From assembly GCF_026151205.1 (NCBI RefSeq), contig NC_087073.1, positions 22,948,987 to 23,012,986 on the forward strand: DNA of 64,000 bases, in the 5' to 3' direction. Under the pieces are notes generated by a model that saw only the letters and a list, made by a program, of their open reading frames with translations, was not told where the DNA came from and ran no database searches. The stretch comes from Bolinopsis microptera (Eukaryota > Ctenophora > Tentaculata > Lobata > Bolinopsidae). This document shows positions 34,621 through 48,200 of this stretch, piece by piece. The position numbers and the translations under genes were made by a program. Position 1 is the stretch's first letter, and each line of letters begins with the position of its first letter.

Positions 34621-37600
34621 CTGAAATCAGCAATCCCTTTCAGCGCGTAGTTGACAATGTAAGATTAATTAATATGAGACATAGAATTATATTTTAATAT
34701 GATTTTAAAAAGAGTTGACAAAAGCACATGAATATAAACTCGATAATCGCTTACCTCGTCGTCTTCCTCCTCCTCCTCCTCCTCCTCCTCCTCCTCCTCG
34801 CTATCTAAATCATCGTCCTCTCCCTCTTCATCTAACTCGAAGTCTTCATCTGAATCTGGCTCTGCAGTACCTTCCCTATTTCATTATTTAGGTTTATTGA
34901 GCCAACATTCGGATAGGAGCAAAACAGGCAAAATTGTAAACAAAAATGATCGAGCGCGGGTAAAACTTGCGCGCTAAAATGGCGCGAAAATTAAAAAATC
35001 AATTTTGAGTAGACCTTTTCTAAAGTCACCAGAAGACGTTTCCCTGAAATGTGTATGCGATTTTGTATGCGATTTGCGCGCCGCACGTACGTTAAAATAA
35101 TTATATTTGTAGAATTTATGACGGTAACCCTTCAAAAGTCAAAATAAACTGCTCGTATATTTATAGACACTATGATATGAATAACTAAATAACACCTTGA
35201 ACCCAACTTGGAACCACATCCAAGGGCTGCACCGACCCCAGAAAAGCTATAATTCAAGTCAAAAATCTTTACTCGGCCCTGTATGTGATTTGTGTTCCGG
35301 GGTAGTGGACAGATGTTTTAGTGGTTGAATAGCTAGTACCTATCCCAAACCATCATAAAAACCAAGTTTTGTTCTCTCAACCCACTCAGGCCACTCCCAG
35401 GGGCCACACATAACCCAAAATAGCTGAAATCCAGGTCAAATCCCATACATAAAAATCAAGACTAAGAATCTTTACCCCCGTATGCGATTTATGTTCCGGG
35501 GTAGGTGGCCCATGTTTTAGTATAAACCACTCTCAAACCACTCAGGCCACTCCCAGGAGCCACGCCCATCCCAAAATAGCTGAAATCCAGCTGAAATCCC
35601 ATACAAATTCAGACTGAGAATCTTTACCCCCGTATGCGATTTATGTTCCGGGGTAGGTGGCCCATGTTTTAGTATAAAAATGGGTACTGCCTATCCCAAA
35701 CCATCATAAAAACGAAGTTTCAACCTCTCAAACCACTCAGGCCACTCCCAGGGGCCACGCCCATCACAAAATAGCTGAAATCCTGGTCAAATCCCATACA
35801 AATTCAGACTGAGAATCTTTACCCCCGTATGCGATTTATGTTCCGGGGTAGGTGGCCCATGTTCTAGTATAAAAATGGGTACAACCTATCCCAAACCATC
35901 ATAAAAACCAAGTTTCGACCTCTCAAACCACTCAGGCCACTCCCAGGAGCCACGCCCATCCCAAAATAGCTGAAATCCAGCTGAAATCCTAAACAAATTC
36001 AGACTGAGAATCTTTACCCCCGTATGCGATTTATGTTCCGGGGTAGGTGGCCCATGTTCTAGTATAAAAATGGGTACTGCCTATCCCAAACCATCATAAA
36101 AATCAAGTTTCGACCTCTCAACCCACTCAGGCCACTCCCAGGAGCCACGCCCATCCCAAAATTACTGAAATCCAGCTAAAATCCTGACTTTAAAATCTTT
36201 ACCCCCGTATGCGATTTATGTTCCAGGGTAGGTGGCCCATGTTTTACTATAAAAATGGGTACTACCTATCCCAAACCATCATAAAAACCAAGTTTCGACC
36301 TCTCAAACCACTCAGGCCACTCCCAGGGGCCACGCCCATCACAAAATAGCTGAAATCCTGGTCAAATCCCATACAAATTCAGACTGAGAATCTTTACCCC
36401 CGTATGCGATTTATGTTCCGGGGTAGGTGGCCCATGTTTTAGAATAAAAATGGGTACTACCTATCCCAAACCATCATAAAGACTAAGTTTCGACCTCTCA
36501 AACCACTCAGGCCACTCCCAGGAGCCACGCCCATCCCAAAATAGCTGAAATCCAGCTGAAATCCTAAACAAATTCAGACTGAGAATCTTTACCCCCGTAT
36601 GCGATTTATGTTCCGGGGTAGGTGGCTCATGTTCTAGTATAAAAATGGGTACTGCCTATCCCAAACCATCATAAAAATCAAGTTTCGACCTCTCAACCCA
36701 CTCAGGCCACTCCCAGGAGCCACGCCCATCCCAAAATTACTGAAATCCAGCTAAAATCCTGACTTTAAAATCTTTACCCCCGTATGCAATTTATGTTCCG
36801 GGGTAGGTGGCCCATATTTTGGTATAAAAATGGGTACAACCTATCCCAAACCATCATAAAAACCAAGTTTCGACCTCTCAAACCACTCAGGCCACTCCCA
36901 GGAGCCACGCCCATCCCAAAATAGCTGAAATCTAGCTGAAATCCCATACAAATTCAGACTGAGAATCTTTACCCCCGTATGCGATTTATGTTCCGGGGTA
37001 GGTGGCCCATGTTTTAGTATAAAAATGGGTACTACCTATCCCAAACCATCATAAAAACCAAGTTTCGACCTCTCAGACCACTCAGGCCACTTCCAGGGGC
37101 CACGCCCATCCCAAAATAGCTGAAATCCAGCTGAAATCCTAAACAAATTCAGACTGAGAATCTTTACCCCCGTATGCGATTTATGTTCCGGGGTAGGTGG
37201 CCCATGTTTTAGAATAAAAATGGGTACTACCTATCCCAATGATATGATGGTTTGGGATAGGCAGTACCCATTTTTATACTAAAACATGGGCCACCTACCC
37301 CGGAACATAAATCGCATACGGGGGTAAAGATTTTCAATCTTGATTTTACCAGGATTTCAGCTATTTTGGGATGGGCGTGGCCCCTGGGAGTGGCCTGAGT
37401 GGGTTGGGAGGTCGAAACTTGATTTTTATGATGGTTTGGGATAGGCAGTACCCATTTTATACTAAAACATGGGCCACCTACCCCGGAACATAAATCGCAT
37501 ACGGGGGTAAAGATTCTCAGTCTGGATTTGTATGGGATTTGACCTGGATTTCAGCTATTTTGGGATGGGCGTGGCCCCTGGGAGTGGCCTGAGTGGTTTG

Positions 37601-39228
37601 AGAGGTCGAAACTTGGTTTTTATGATGGTTTGGGATAGTCAGTACCCATTTTTATACTAAAACATGGCCCACCTACCCCGGAACATAAATCGCATACGGG
37701 GGTAAAGATTCTCAGTCTGGATTTGTATGGGATTTGACCTGGATTTCAGCTATTTTGGGATGGGCGTGGCCCCTGGGAGTGGCCTGAGTGGTTTGAGAGG
37801 TCGAAACTTGGTTTTTATGATGGTTTGGGATAGGCAGTACCCATTTTTATACTAAAACATGGGCCACCTACCCCGGAACATAAATCGCATACGGGGGTAA
37901 AGATTTTCAATCTTGATTTTACCAGGATTTCAGCTATTTTGGGATGGGCGTGGCCCCTGGGAGTGGCCTGAGTGGGTTGGGAGGTCGAAACTTGATTTTT
38001 ATGATGGTTTGGGACAGGTACTAACTATTTAAAACCCTAAACCTGTTCCAAATACCCCGGAACACAAATCGCATACAGGGGTGAAATCGCATACAAATCG
38101 CATACACAAATCAAGGAAACGTGCTCTCAAAGTCACGATATTGCCACGATATTGTCACAATATTGTCCACACCAGGAGATGTTTCCCCAAAATGTAAAGC
38201 AATGGTTTACTAAAATAATGCTTAATTTCATACAAAAAATAGTCCTCAAAAGGGAATGCAACGCAATTTGTCCTTTACAACTATCCTTTAACAGGTCAGA
38301 AAAAATAATGTTATTATCTTTTCTTTTATTTTTGCTACAATCACGCCACAACATTTGTAAAAACATAACCTAACATTGTTAGGACCTTATCAATTATTTG
38401 AAGAAATTTAAATGTGTTAAGTAAAGTTTTAATACCTGTCAATTCCATCAAGGAAGGTAAGTTGTGGAATCGCTGAAAATACTTTATCTCGATATTTTTC
38501 AACTTCAGCAATCGGACATTCGATCAAATCCAAACTTGACAGATTACTCAGCAATTTCTGAAAGATTTTATTACATTAAATTGTACAACCAAGTTTATAA
38601 AATGGATAGCTCTGAATCACAACTCAAACAAAGGTAACCGAGATAAAACACCACCAGCATTTGTTAAAAAGTTAACCCTAGTAGCAGTGTAAAGATAAAC
38701 AAACCAGTGGTTCCAGCGTAGCAACATCTTTAATCCTATTATTACAGATCTTGAGGGAGGTGAGGTTTGGGCAACTCTTCAAATACTCCAGATCCCCCGA
38801 CAACTTATTATCACTAACCTCCAACTGTAATATCAGTGAGATATATCAAACTGGTACTTTCAGAGACAACAATAAAATAACAGTTAGCACACCGGTGTCC
38901 GGGCAATATTTTATTATTTGGCGATTTCAACATAGGTAGGTTAGATCTCCAAAGTTAATTCCAGGTTAACTATTTTAGCACTGTCAATGTTTATTGTTGG
39001 CTTAATTAACTCACTATGGTCGTATAACATATAATATTCTGCGTTCTAATTTCTATTATAATTAAACGTTCCCCTACTACCTACCGATCTTAGTTTGGGG
39101 TAAGCAGGGAATCCTTTAAGAGAAGTGAGACCTATGTTGATCATGCTGAGAACCTCTAACTCCTCGTATTTATCTGTTAGTCCTGTTAGCGTGCTGGCTC
39201 TACAGTTATCTAGAAACAACTCCTTTAC
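34447..39228 (-). CDS. ANP32: ANP32-family acidic leucine-rich nuclear phosphoprotein, exons 2-6
   Basis: Five minus-strand exons (39228-39085, 38824-38705, 38557-38436, 34875-34755, 34620-34447) give one frame of about 226 codons ending in TGA. The product has the ANP32 layout: leucine-rich repeats (VKELFLDNC, EELEVLSMINIGLTSLKG, LEVSDNKLSGDLEYL, CPNLTSL), an LRR cap (KVFSAIPQLTFLDGID), then a low-complexity acidic tail with ten or more consecutive Glu and a terminal basic patch AAKRAKID that may be a nuclear signal. Only the ~17-residue exon 1 is missing, so the full protein would be near 245 residues, normal for the family. These proteins act in the nucleus in histone binding, phosphatase inhibition and mRNA export. 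Intron 1 acceptor DNA is multiplied ~283-fold; intron 4 holds a satellite. Confidence 0.93.
34755..34875 (-). CDS. ANP32: ANP32 exon 5: acidic tract
   Basis: The acceptor is GAAATAG and the donor GAG|GTAAGC. It encodes EGTAEPDSDEDFELDEEGED and a run of about ten Glu from a GAG trinucleotide repeat (34,766-34,799). The next AG, TACTGCAG, would break the frame, so the weaker upstream AG is chosen. Confidence 0.85.
35270..38095. repeat. 195 bp satellite with an orientation switch at 37,237
   Basis: Units contain ACCCCCGTATGCGATTTATG, GTTCCGGGGTAGGTGGCCCA and CACTCAGGCCACTCCCAGG. Around ten units run in + orientation, then from 37,237 about four run inverted. Unit lengths from 35,821 are 195, 185, 195, 195, 185, 195, 195, so 185 bp units recur every 575 bp as a three-unit higher-order repeat. 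The head-to-head junction (CCTATCCCAATGATATGATG) makes a long foldback of ~800 bp arms. All of it lies inside ANP32 intron 4. The opening ~200 bp and the last unit are more diverged. Confidence 0.93.
38436..38557 (-). CDS. ANP32: ANP32 exon 4: last LRRs and LRR cap
   Basis: The acceptor is TCTTTCAG and the donor ACAG|GTATTA. It encodes KLLSNLSSLDLIECPIAEVE, then KYRDKVFSAIPQLTFLDGID. The ending is the LRR C-terminal cap typical of ANP32. Confidence 0.93.
38705..38824 (-). CDS. ANP32: ANP32 exon 3: central LRRs
   Basis: The acceptor is ATTACAG and the donor ACTG|GTTTGT. It encodes LEVSDNKLSGDLEYLKSCPN, then LTSLKICNNRIKDVATLEPL, close to the conserved ANP32 segment with CPNLT and NxIKD. Confidence 0.93.
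39085..39228 (-). CDS. ANP32: ANP32 exon 2 (genuine copy)
   Basis: From CTGCAG|GTAAAG to TCG|GTAGGT it encodes VKELFLDNCRASTLTGLTD, then KYEELEVLSMINIGLTSLKG to PKLRS, 48 residues in phase 0 at both ends. The first 57 bp are the part copied in the 69 bp array; only this copy continues into KYEELE. Confidence 0.92.
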
Positions 39229-42200
39229 CTGCAGAGTATTATCTGTTAGTCCTGTTAGCGTGCTGGCTCTACAGTTATCTAGAAACAACTCCTTTACCTG
39301 CAGAGTATTATCTGTTAGTCCTGTTAGCGTGCTGGCTCTACAGTTATCTAGAAACAGCTCCTTTACCTGCAGAGTATTATCTGTTAGTCCTGTTAGCGTG
39401 CTGGCTCTACAGTTATCTAGAAACAACTCCTTTACCTGCAGAGTATTATCTGTTAGTCCTGTTAGCGTGCTGGCTCTACAGTTATCTAGAAACAACTCCT
39501 TTACCTGCAGAGTATTATCTGTTAGTCCTGTTAGCGTGCTGGCTCTACAGTTATCTAGAAACAACTCCTTTACCTGCAGAGTATTATCTGTTAGTCCTGT
39601 TAGCGTGCTGGCTCTACAGTTATCTAGAAACAGCTCCTTTACCTGCAGAGTATTATCTGTTAGTCCTGTTAGCGTGCTGGCTCTACAGTTGTCTAGAAAC
39701 AGCTCCTTTACCTGCAGAGTATTATCTGTTAGTCCTGTTAGCGTGCTGGCTCTACAGTTATCTAGAAACAACTCCTTTACCTGCAGAGTATTATCTGTTA
39801 GTCCTGTTAGCGTGCTGGCTCTACAGTTATCTAGAAACAGCTCCTTTACCTGCAGAGTATTATCTGTTAGTCCTGTTAGCGTGCTGGCTCTACAGTTATC
39901 TAGAAACAGCTCCTTTACCTGCAGAGTATTATCTGTTAGTCCTGTTAGCGTGCTGGCTCTACAGTTATCTAGAAACAGCTCCTTTACCTGCAGAGTATTA
40001 TCTGTTAGTCCTGTTAGCGTGCTGGCTCTACAGTTGTCTAGAAACAGCTCCTTTACCTGCAGAGTATTATCTGTTAGTCCTGTTAGCGTGCTGGCTCTAC
40101 AGTTATCTAGAAACAGCTCCTTTACCTGCAGAGTATTATCTGTTAGTCCTGTTAGCGTGCTGGCTCTACAGTTATCTAGAAACAGCTCCTTTACCTGCAG
40201 AGTATTATCTGTTAGTCCTGTTAGCGTGCTGGCTCTACAGTTGTCTAGAAACAGCTCCTTTACCTGCAGAGTATTTATCTGTTAGTCCTGTTAGCGTGCT
40301 GGCTCTACAGTTATCTAGAAACAACTCCTTTACCTGCAGAGTATTATCTGTTAGTCCTGTTAGCGTGCTGGCTCTACAGTTATCTAGAAACAGCTCCTTT
40401 ACCTGCAGAGTATTATCTGTTAGTCCTGTTAGCGTGCTGGCTCTACATTTATCTAGAAACAGCTCCTTTACCTGCAGAGTATTATCTGTTAGTCCTGTTA
40501 GCGTGCTGGCTCTACATTTATCTAGAAACAGCTCCTTTACCTGCAGAGTATTATCTGTTAGTCCTGTTAGCGTGCTGGCTCTACAGTTATCTAGAAACAG
40601 CTCCTTTACCTGCAGAGTATTATCTGTTAGTCCTGTTAGCGTGCTGGCTCTACATTTATCTAGAAACAGCTCCTTTACCTGCAGAGTATTATCTGTTAGT
40701 CCTGTTAGCGTGCTGGCTCTACAGTTATCTAGAAACAGCTCCTTTACCTGCAGAGTATTATCTGTAAGTCCTGTTAGCGTGCTGGCTCTACAGTTGTCTA
40801 GAAACAACTCCTTTACCTGCAGAGTATTATCTGTAAGTCCTGTTAGCGTGCTGGCTCTACAGTTATCTAGAAACAGCTCCTTTACCTGCAGAGTATTATC
40901 TGTTAGTCCTGTTAGCGTGCTGGCTCTACAGTTATCTAGAAACAGCTCCTTTACCTGCAGAGTATTATCTGTTAGTCCTGTTAGCGTGCTGGCTCTACAG
41001 TTATCTAGAAACAGCTCCTTTACCTGCAGAGTATTATCTGTTAGTCCTGTTAGCGTGCTGGCTCTACAGTTATCTAGAAACAGCTCCTTTACCTGCAGAG
41101 TATTATCTGTTAGTCCTGTTAGCGTGCTGGCTCTACAGTTATCTAGAAACAGCTCCTTTACCTGCAGAGTATTATCTGTTAGTCCTGTTAGCGTGCTGGC
41201 TCTACAGTTATCTAGAAACAGCTCCTTTACCTGCAGAGTATTATCTGTTAGTCCTGTTAGCGTGCTGGCTCTACAGTTATCTAGAAACAGCTCCTTTACC
41301 TGCAGAGTATTATCTGTTAGTCCTGTTAGCGTGCTGGCTCTACAGTTGTCTAGAAACAACTCCTTTACCTGCAGAGTATTATCTGTTAGTCCTGTTAGCG
41401 TGCTGGCTCTACAGTTATCTAGAAACAGCTCCTTTACCTGCAGAGTATTTATCTGTTAGTCCTGTTAGCGTGCTGGCTCTACAGTTGTCTAGAAACAACT
41501 CCTTTACCTGCAGAGTATTTATCTGTTAGTCCTGTTAGCGTGCTGGCTCTACAGTTGTCTAGAAACAACTCCTTTACCTGCAGAGTATTATCTGTTAGTC
41601 CTGTTAGCGTGCTGGCTCTACAGTTATCTAGAAACAGCTCCTTTACCTGCAGAGTATTATCTGTTAGTCCTGTTAGCGTGCTGGCTCTACAGTTATCTAG
41701 AAACAGCTCCTTTACCTGCAGAGTATTATCTGTTAGTCCTGTTAGCGTGCTGGCTCTACAGTTATCTAGAAACAGCTCCTTTACCTGCAGAGTATTATCT
41801 GTTAGTCCTGTTAGCGTGCTGGCTCTACAGTTGTCTAGAAACAACTCCTTTACCTGCAGAGTATTATCTGTTAGTCCTGTTAGCGTGCTGGCTCTACAGT
41901 TATCTAGAAACAGCTTCTTTACCTGCAGAGTATTTATCTGTTAGTCCTGTTAGCGTGCTGGCTCTACAGTTGTCTAGAAACAACTCCTTTACCTGCAGAG
42001 TATTATCTGTTAGTCCTGTTAGCGTGATGGCTCTACAGTTATCTAGAAACAGCTCCTTTACCTGCAGAGTATTATCTGTTAGTCCTGTTAGCGTGCTGGC
42101 TCTACAGTTGTCTAGAAACAACTCCTTTACCTGCAGAGTATTATCTGTTAGTCCTGTTAGCGTGCTGGCTCTACAGTTATCTAGAAACAGCTCCTTTACC

Positions 42201-45200
42201 TGCAGAGTATTATCTGTTAGTCCTGTTAGCGTGCTGGCTCTACAGTTGTCTAGAAACAACTCCTTTACCTGCAGAGTATTTATCTGTTAGTCCTGTTAGC
42301 GTGCTGGCTCTACAGTTATCTAGAAACAGCTCCTTTACCTGCAGAGTATTTATCTGTTAGTCCTGTTAGCGTGCTGGCTCTACAGTTATCTAGAAACAAC
42401 TCCTTCACCTGCAGAGTATTATCTGTTAGTCCTGTTAGCGTGCTGGCTCTACAGTTATCTAGAAACAGCTCCTTTACCTGCAGAGTATTATCTGTTAGTC
42501 CTGTTAGCGTGCTGGCTCTACATGTATCTAGAAACAGCTCCTTTACCTGCAGAGTATTATCTGTTAGTCCTGTTAGCGTGCTGGCTCTACAGTTATCTAG
42601 AAACAGCTCCTTTACCTGCAGAGTATTATCTGTTAGTCCTGTTAGCGTGCTGGCTCTACAGTTATCTAGAAACAGCTCCTTTACCTGCAGAGTATTATCT
42701 GTTAGTCCTGTTAGCGTGCTGGCTCTACAGTTGTCTAGAAACAACTCCTTTACCTGCAGAGTATTATCTGTTAGTCCTGTTAGCGTGCTGGCTCTACAGT
42801 TATCTAGAAACAGCTCCTTTACCTGCAGAGTATTATCTGTTAGTCCTGTTAGCGTGCTGGCTCTACAGTTATCTAGAAACAACTCCTTCACCTGCAGAGT
42901 ATTATCTGTTAGTCCTGTTAGCGTGCTGGCTCTACAGTTATCTAGAAACAGCTCCTTTACCTGCAGAGTATTATCTGTTAGTCCTGTTAGCGTGCTGGCT
43001 CTACAGTTGTCTAGAAACAGCTCCTTTACCTGCAGAGTATTATCTGTTAGTCCTGTTAGCGTGCTGGCTCTACAGTTATCTAGAAACAGCTCCTTTACCT
43101 GCAGAGTATTATCTGTTAGTCCTGTTAGCGTGCTGGCTCTACAGTTATCTAGAAACAGCTCCTTTACCTGCAGAGTATTATCTGTTAGTCCTGTTAGCGT
43201 GCTGGCTCTACAGTTATCTAGAAACAGCTCCTTTACCTGCAGAGTATTATCTGTTAGTCCTGTTAGCGTGCTGGCTCTACAGTTGTCTAGAAACAGCTCC
43301 TTTACCTGCAGAGTATTATCTGTTAGTCCTGTTAGCGTGCTGGCTCTACAGTTATCTAGAAACAGCTCCTTTACCTGCAGAGTATTATCTGTTAGTCCTG
43401 TTAGCGTGCTGGCTCTACAGTTATCTAGAAACAGCTCCTTTACCTGCAGAGTATTATCTGTTAGTCCTGTTAGCGTGCTGGCTCTACAGTTATCTAGAAA
43501 CAGCTCCTTTACCTGCAGAGTATTATCTGTTAGTCCTGTTAGCGTGCTGGCTCTACAGTTGTCTAGAAACAGCTCCTTTACCTGCAGAGTATTATCTGTT
43601 AGTCCTGTTAGCGTGCTGGCTCTACAGTTATCTAGAAACAGCTCCTTTACCTGCAGAGTATTATCTGTTAGTCCTGTTAGCGTGCTGGCTCTACAGTTGT
43701 CTAGAAACAGCTCCTTTACCTGCAGAGTATTATCTGTTAGTCCTGTTAGCGTGCTGGCTCTACAGTTGTCTAGAAACAGCTCCTTTACCTGCAGAGTATT
43801 ATCTGTTAGTCCTGTTAGCGTGCTGGCTCTACAGTTATCTAGAAACAGCTCCTTTACCTGCAGAGTATTATCTGTTAGTCCTGTTAGCGTGCTGGCTCTA
43901 CAGTTATCTAGAAACAGCTCCTTTACCTGCAGAGTATTATCTGTTAGTCCTGTTAGCGTGCTGGCTCTACAGTTATCTAGAAACAGCTCCTTTACCTGCA
44001 GAGTATTATCTGTTAGTCCTGTTAGCGTGCTGGCTCTACAGTTATCTAGAAACAGCTCCTTTACCTGCAGAGTATTATCTGTTAGTCCTGTTAGCGTGCT
44101 GGCTCTACAGTTATCTAGAAACAGCTCCTTTACCTGCAGAGTATTATCTGTTAGTCCTGTTAGCGTGCTGGCTCTACAGTTGTCTAGAAACAGCTCCTTT
44201 ACCTGCAGAGTATTATCTGTTAGTCCTGTTAGCGTGCTGGCTCTACAGTTATCTAGAAACAGCTCCTTTACCTGCAGAGTATTATCTGTTAGTCCTGTTA
44301 GCGTGCTGGCTCTACAGTTGTCTAGAAACAGCTCCTTTACCTGCAGAGTATTATCTGTTAGTCCTGTTAGCGTGCTGGCTCTACAGTTATCTAGAAACAA
44401 CTCCTTTACCTGCAGAGTATTATCTGTTAGTCCTGTTAGCGTGCTGGCTCTACAGTTATCTAGAAACAGCTCCTTTACCTGCAGAGTATTATCTGTTAGT
44501 CCTGTTAGCGTGCTGGCTCTACATTTATCTAGAAACAGCTCCTTTACCTGCAGAGTATTATCTGTTAGTCCTGTTAGCGTGCTGGCTCTACAGTTGTCTA
44601 GAAACAGCTCCTTTACCTGCAGAGTATTATCTGTTAGTCCTGTTAGCGTGCTGGCTCTACAGTTATCTAGAAACAGCTCCTTTACCTGCAGAGTATTATC
44701 TGTTAGTCCTGTTAGCGTGCTGGCTCTACAGTTATCTAGAAACAGCTCCTTTACCTGCAGAGTATTATCTGTTAGTCCTGTTAGCGTGCTGGCTCTACAG
44801 TTATCTAGAAACAGCTCCTTTACCTGCAGAGTATTATCTGTTAGTCCTGTTAGCGTGCTGGCTCTACAGTTATCTAGAAACAGCTCCTTTACCTGCAGAG
44901 TATTATCTGTTAGTCCTGTTAGCGTGCTGGCTCTACAGTTATCTAGAAACAGCTCCTTTACCTGCAGAGTATTATCTGTTAGTCCTGTTAGCGTGCTGGC
45001 TCTACATTTATCTAGAAACAGCTCCTTTACCTGCAGAGTATTATCTGTTAGTCCTGTTAGCGTGCTGGCTCTACAGTTATCTAGAAACAGCTCCTTTACC
45101 TGCAGAGTATTATCTGTTAGTCCTGTTAGCGTGCTGGCTCTACATTTATCTAGAAACAGCTCCTTTACCTGCAGAGTATTATCTGTTAGTCCTGTTAGCG

Positions 45201-48200
45201 TGCTGGCTCTACAGTTATCTAGAAACAGCTCCTTTACCTGCAGAGTATTATCTGTTAGTCCTGTTAGCGTGCTGGCTCTACAGTTATCTAGAAACAGCTC
45301 CTTTACCTGCAGAGTATTATCTGTTAGTCCTGTTAGCGTGCTGGCTCTACAGTTATCTAGAAACAGCTCCTTTACCTGCAGAGTATTATCTGTTAGTCCT
45401 GTTAGCGTGCTGGCTCTACATTTATCTAGAAACAGCTCCTTTACCTGCAGAGTATTATCTGTTAGTCCTGTTAGCGTGCTGGCTCTACAGTTATCTAGAA
45501 ACAGCTCCTTTACCTGCAGAGTATTATCTGTTAGTCCTGTTAGCGTGCTGGCTCTACAGTTATCTAGAAACAGCTCCTTTACCTGCAGAGTATTATCTGT
45601 TAGTCCTGTTAGCGTGCTGGCTCTACAGTTATCTAGAAACAGCTCCTTTACCTGCAGAGTATTATCTGTTAGTCCTGTTAGCGTGCTGGCTCTACAGTTG
45701 TCTAGAAACAGCTCCTTTACCTGCAGAGTATTATCTGTTAGTCCTGTTAGCGTGCTGGCTCTACAGTTGTCTAGAAACAGCTCTTTTACCTGCAGAGTAT
45801 TATCTGTTAGTCCTGTTAGCGTGCTGGCTCTACATTTATCTAGAAACAACTCCTTTACCTGCAGAGTATTATCTGTTAGTCCTGTTAGCGTGCTGGCTCT
45901 ACAGTTGTCTAGAAACAGCTCCTTTACCTGCAGAGTATTATCTGTTAGTCCTGTTAGCGTGCTGGCTCTACAGTTATCTAGAAACAACTCCTTTACCTGC
46001 AGAGTATTATCTGTTAGTCCTGTTAGCGTGCTGGCTCTACAGTTGTCTAGAAACAGCTCCTTTACCTGCAGAGTATTATCTGTTAGTCCTGTTAGCGTGC
46101 TGGCTCTACAGTTATCTAGAAACAGCTCCTTTACCTGCAGAGTATTATCTGTTAGTCCTGTTAGCGTGCTGGCTCTACAGTTATCTAGAAACAGCTCCTT
46201 TACCTGCAGAGTATTATCTGTTAGTCCTGTTAGCGTGCTGGCTCTACAGTTGTCTAGAAACAGCTCCTTTACCTGCAGAGTATTATCTGTTAGTCCTGTT
46301 AGCGTGCTGGCTCTACAGTTATCTAGAAACAACTCCTTTACCTGCAGAGTATTATCTGTTAGTCCTGTTAGCGTGCTGGCTCTACAGTTATCTAGAAACA
46401 GCTCCTTTACCTGCAGAGTATTATCTGTTAGTCCTGTTAGCGTGCTGGCTCTACAGTTGTCTAGAAACAGCTCCTTTACCTGCAGAGTATTATCTGTTAG
46501 TCCTGTTAGCGTGCTGGCTCTACAGTTATCTAGAAACAGCTCCTTTACCTGCAGAGTATTATCTGTTAGTCCTGTTAGCGTGCTGGCTCTACAGTTATCT
46601 AGAAACAGCTCCTTTACCTGCAGAGTATTATCTGTTAGTCCTGTTAGCGTGCTGGCTCTACAGTTGTCTAGAAACAGCTCCTTTACCTGCAGAGTATTAT
46701 CTGTTAGTCCTGTTAGCGTGCTGGCTCTACAGTTATCTAGAAACAACTCCTTTACCTGCAGAGTATTATCTGTTAGTCCTGTTAGCGTGCTGGCTCTACA
46801 GTTATCTAGAAACAGCTCCTTTACCTGCAGAGTGTTATCTGTTAGTCCTGTTAGCGTGCTGGCTCTACAGTTATCTAGAAACAGCTCCTTTACCTGCAGA
46901 GTATTATCTGTTAGTCCTGTTAGCGTGCTGGCTCTACAGTTGTCTAGAAACAGCTCCTTTACCTGCAGAGTATTATCTGTTAGTCCTGTTAGCGTGCTGG
47001 CTCTACAGTTATCTAGAAACAGCTCCTTTACCTGCAGAGTATTATCTGTTAGTCCTGTTAGCGTGCTGGCTCTACAGTTATCTAGAAACAGCTCCTTTAC
47101 CTGCAGAGTATTATCTGTTAGTCCTGTTAGCGTGCTGGCTCTACAGTTATCTAGAAACAGCTCCTTTACCTGCAGAGTGTTATCTGTTAGTCCTGTTAGC
47201 GTGCTGGCTCTACAGTTATCTAGAAACAGCTCTTTTACCTGCAGAGTATTATCTGTTAGTCCTGTTAGCGTGCTGGCTCTACATTTATCTAGAAACAGCT
47301 CCTTTACCTGCAGAGTATTATCTGTTAGTCCTGTTAGCGTGCTGGCTCTACATTTATCTAGAAACAGCTCCTTTACCTGCAGAGTATTATCTGTTAGTCC
47401 TGTTAGCGTGCTGGCTCTACAGTTGTCTAGAAACAACTCCTTTACCTGCAGAGTATTATCTGTTAGTCCTGTTAGCGTGCTGGCTCTACAGTTATCTAGA
47501 AACAGCTCCTTTACCTACAGAGTGTTATCTGTTAGTCCTGTTAGCGTGCTGGCTCTACAGTTATCTAGAAACAGCTCCTTTACCTGCAGAGTATTATCTG
47601 TTAGTCCTGTTAGCGTGCTGGCTCTACAGTTATCTAGAAACAGCTCCTTTACCTGCAGAGTATTATCTGTTAGTCCTGTTAGCGTGCTGGCTCTACAGTT
47701 ATCTAGAAACAGCTCCTTTACCTGCAGAGTATTATCTGTTAGTCCTGTTAGCGTGCTGGCTCTACATTTATCTAGAAACAGCTCCTTTACCTGCAGAGTA
47801 TTATCTGTTAGTCCTGTTAGCGTGCTGGCTCTACATTTATCTAGAAACAGCTCCTTTACCTGCAGAGTATTATCTGTTAGTCCTGTTAGCGTGCTGGCTC
47901 TACATTTATCTAGAAACAGCTCCTTTACCTGCAGAGTATTATCTGTTAGTCCTGTTAGCGTGCTGGCTCTACAGTTATCTAGAAACAGCTCCTTTACCTG
48001 CAGAGTATTATCTGTTAGTCCTGTTAGCGTGCTGGCTCTACAGTTATCTAGAAACAGCTCCTTTACCTGCAGAGTATTATCTGTTAGTCCTGTTAGCGTG
48101 CTGGCTCTACAGTTATCTAGAAACAGCTCCTTTACCTGCAGAGTATTATCTGTTAGTCCTGTTAGCGTGCTGGCTCTACAGTTATCTAGAAACAGCTCCT

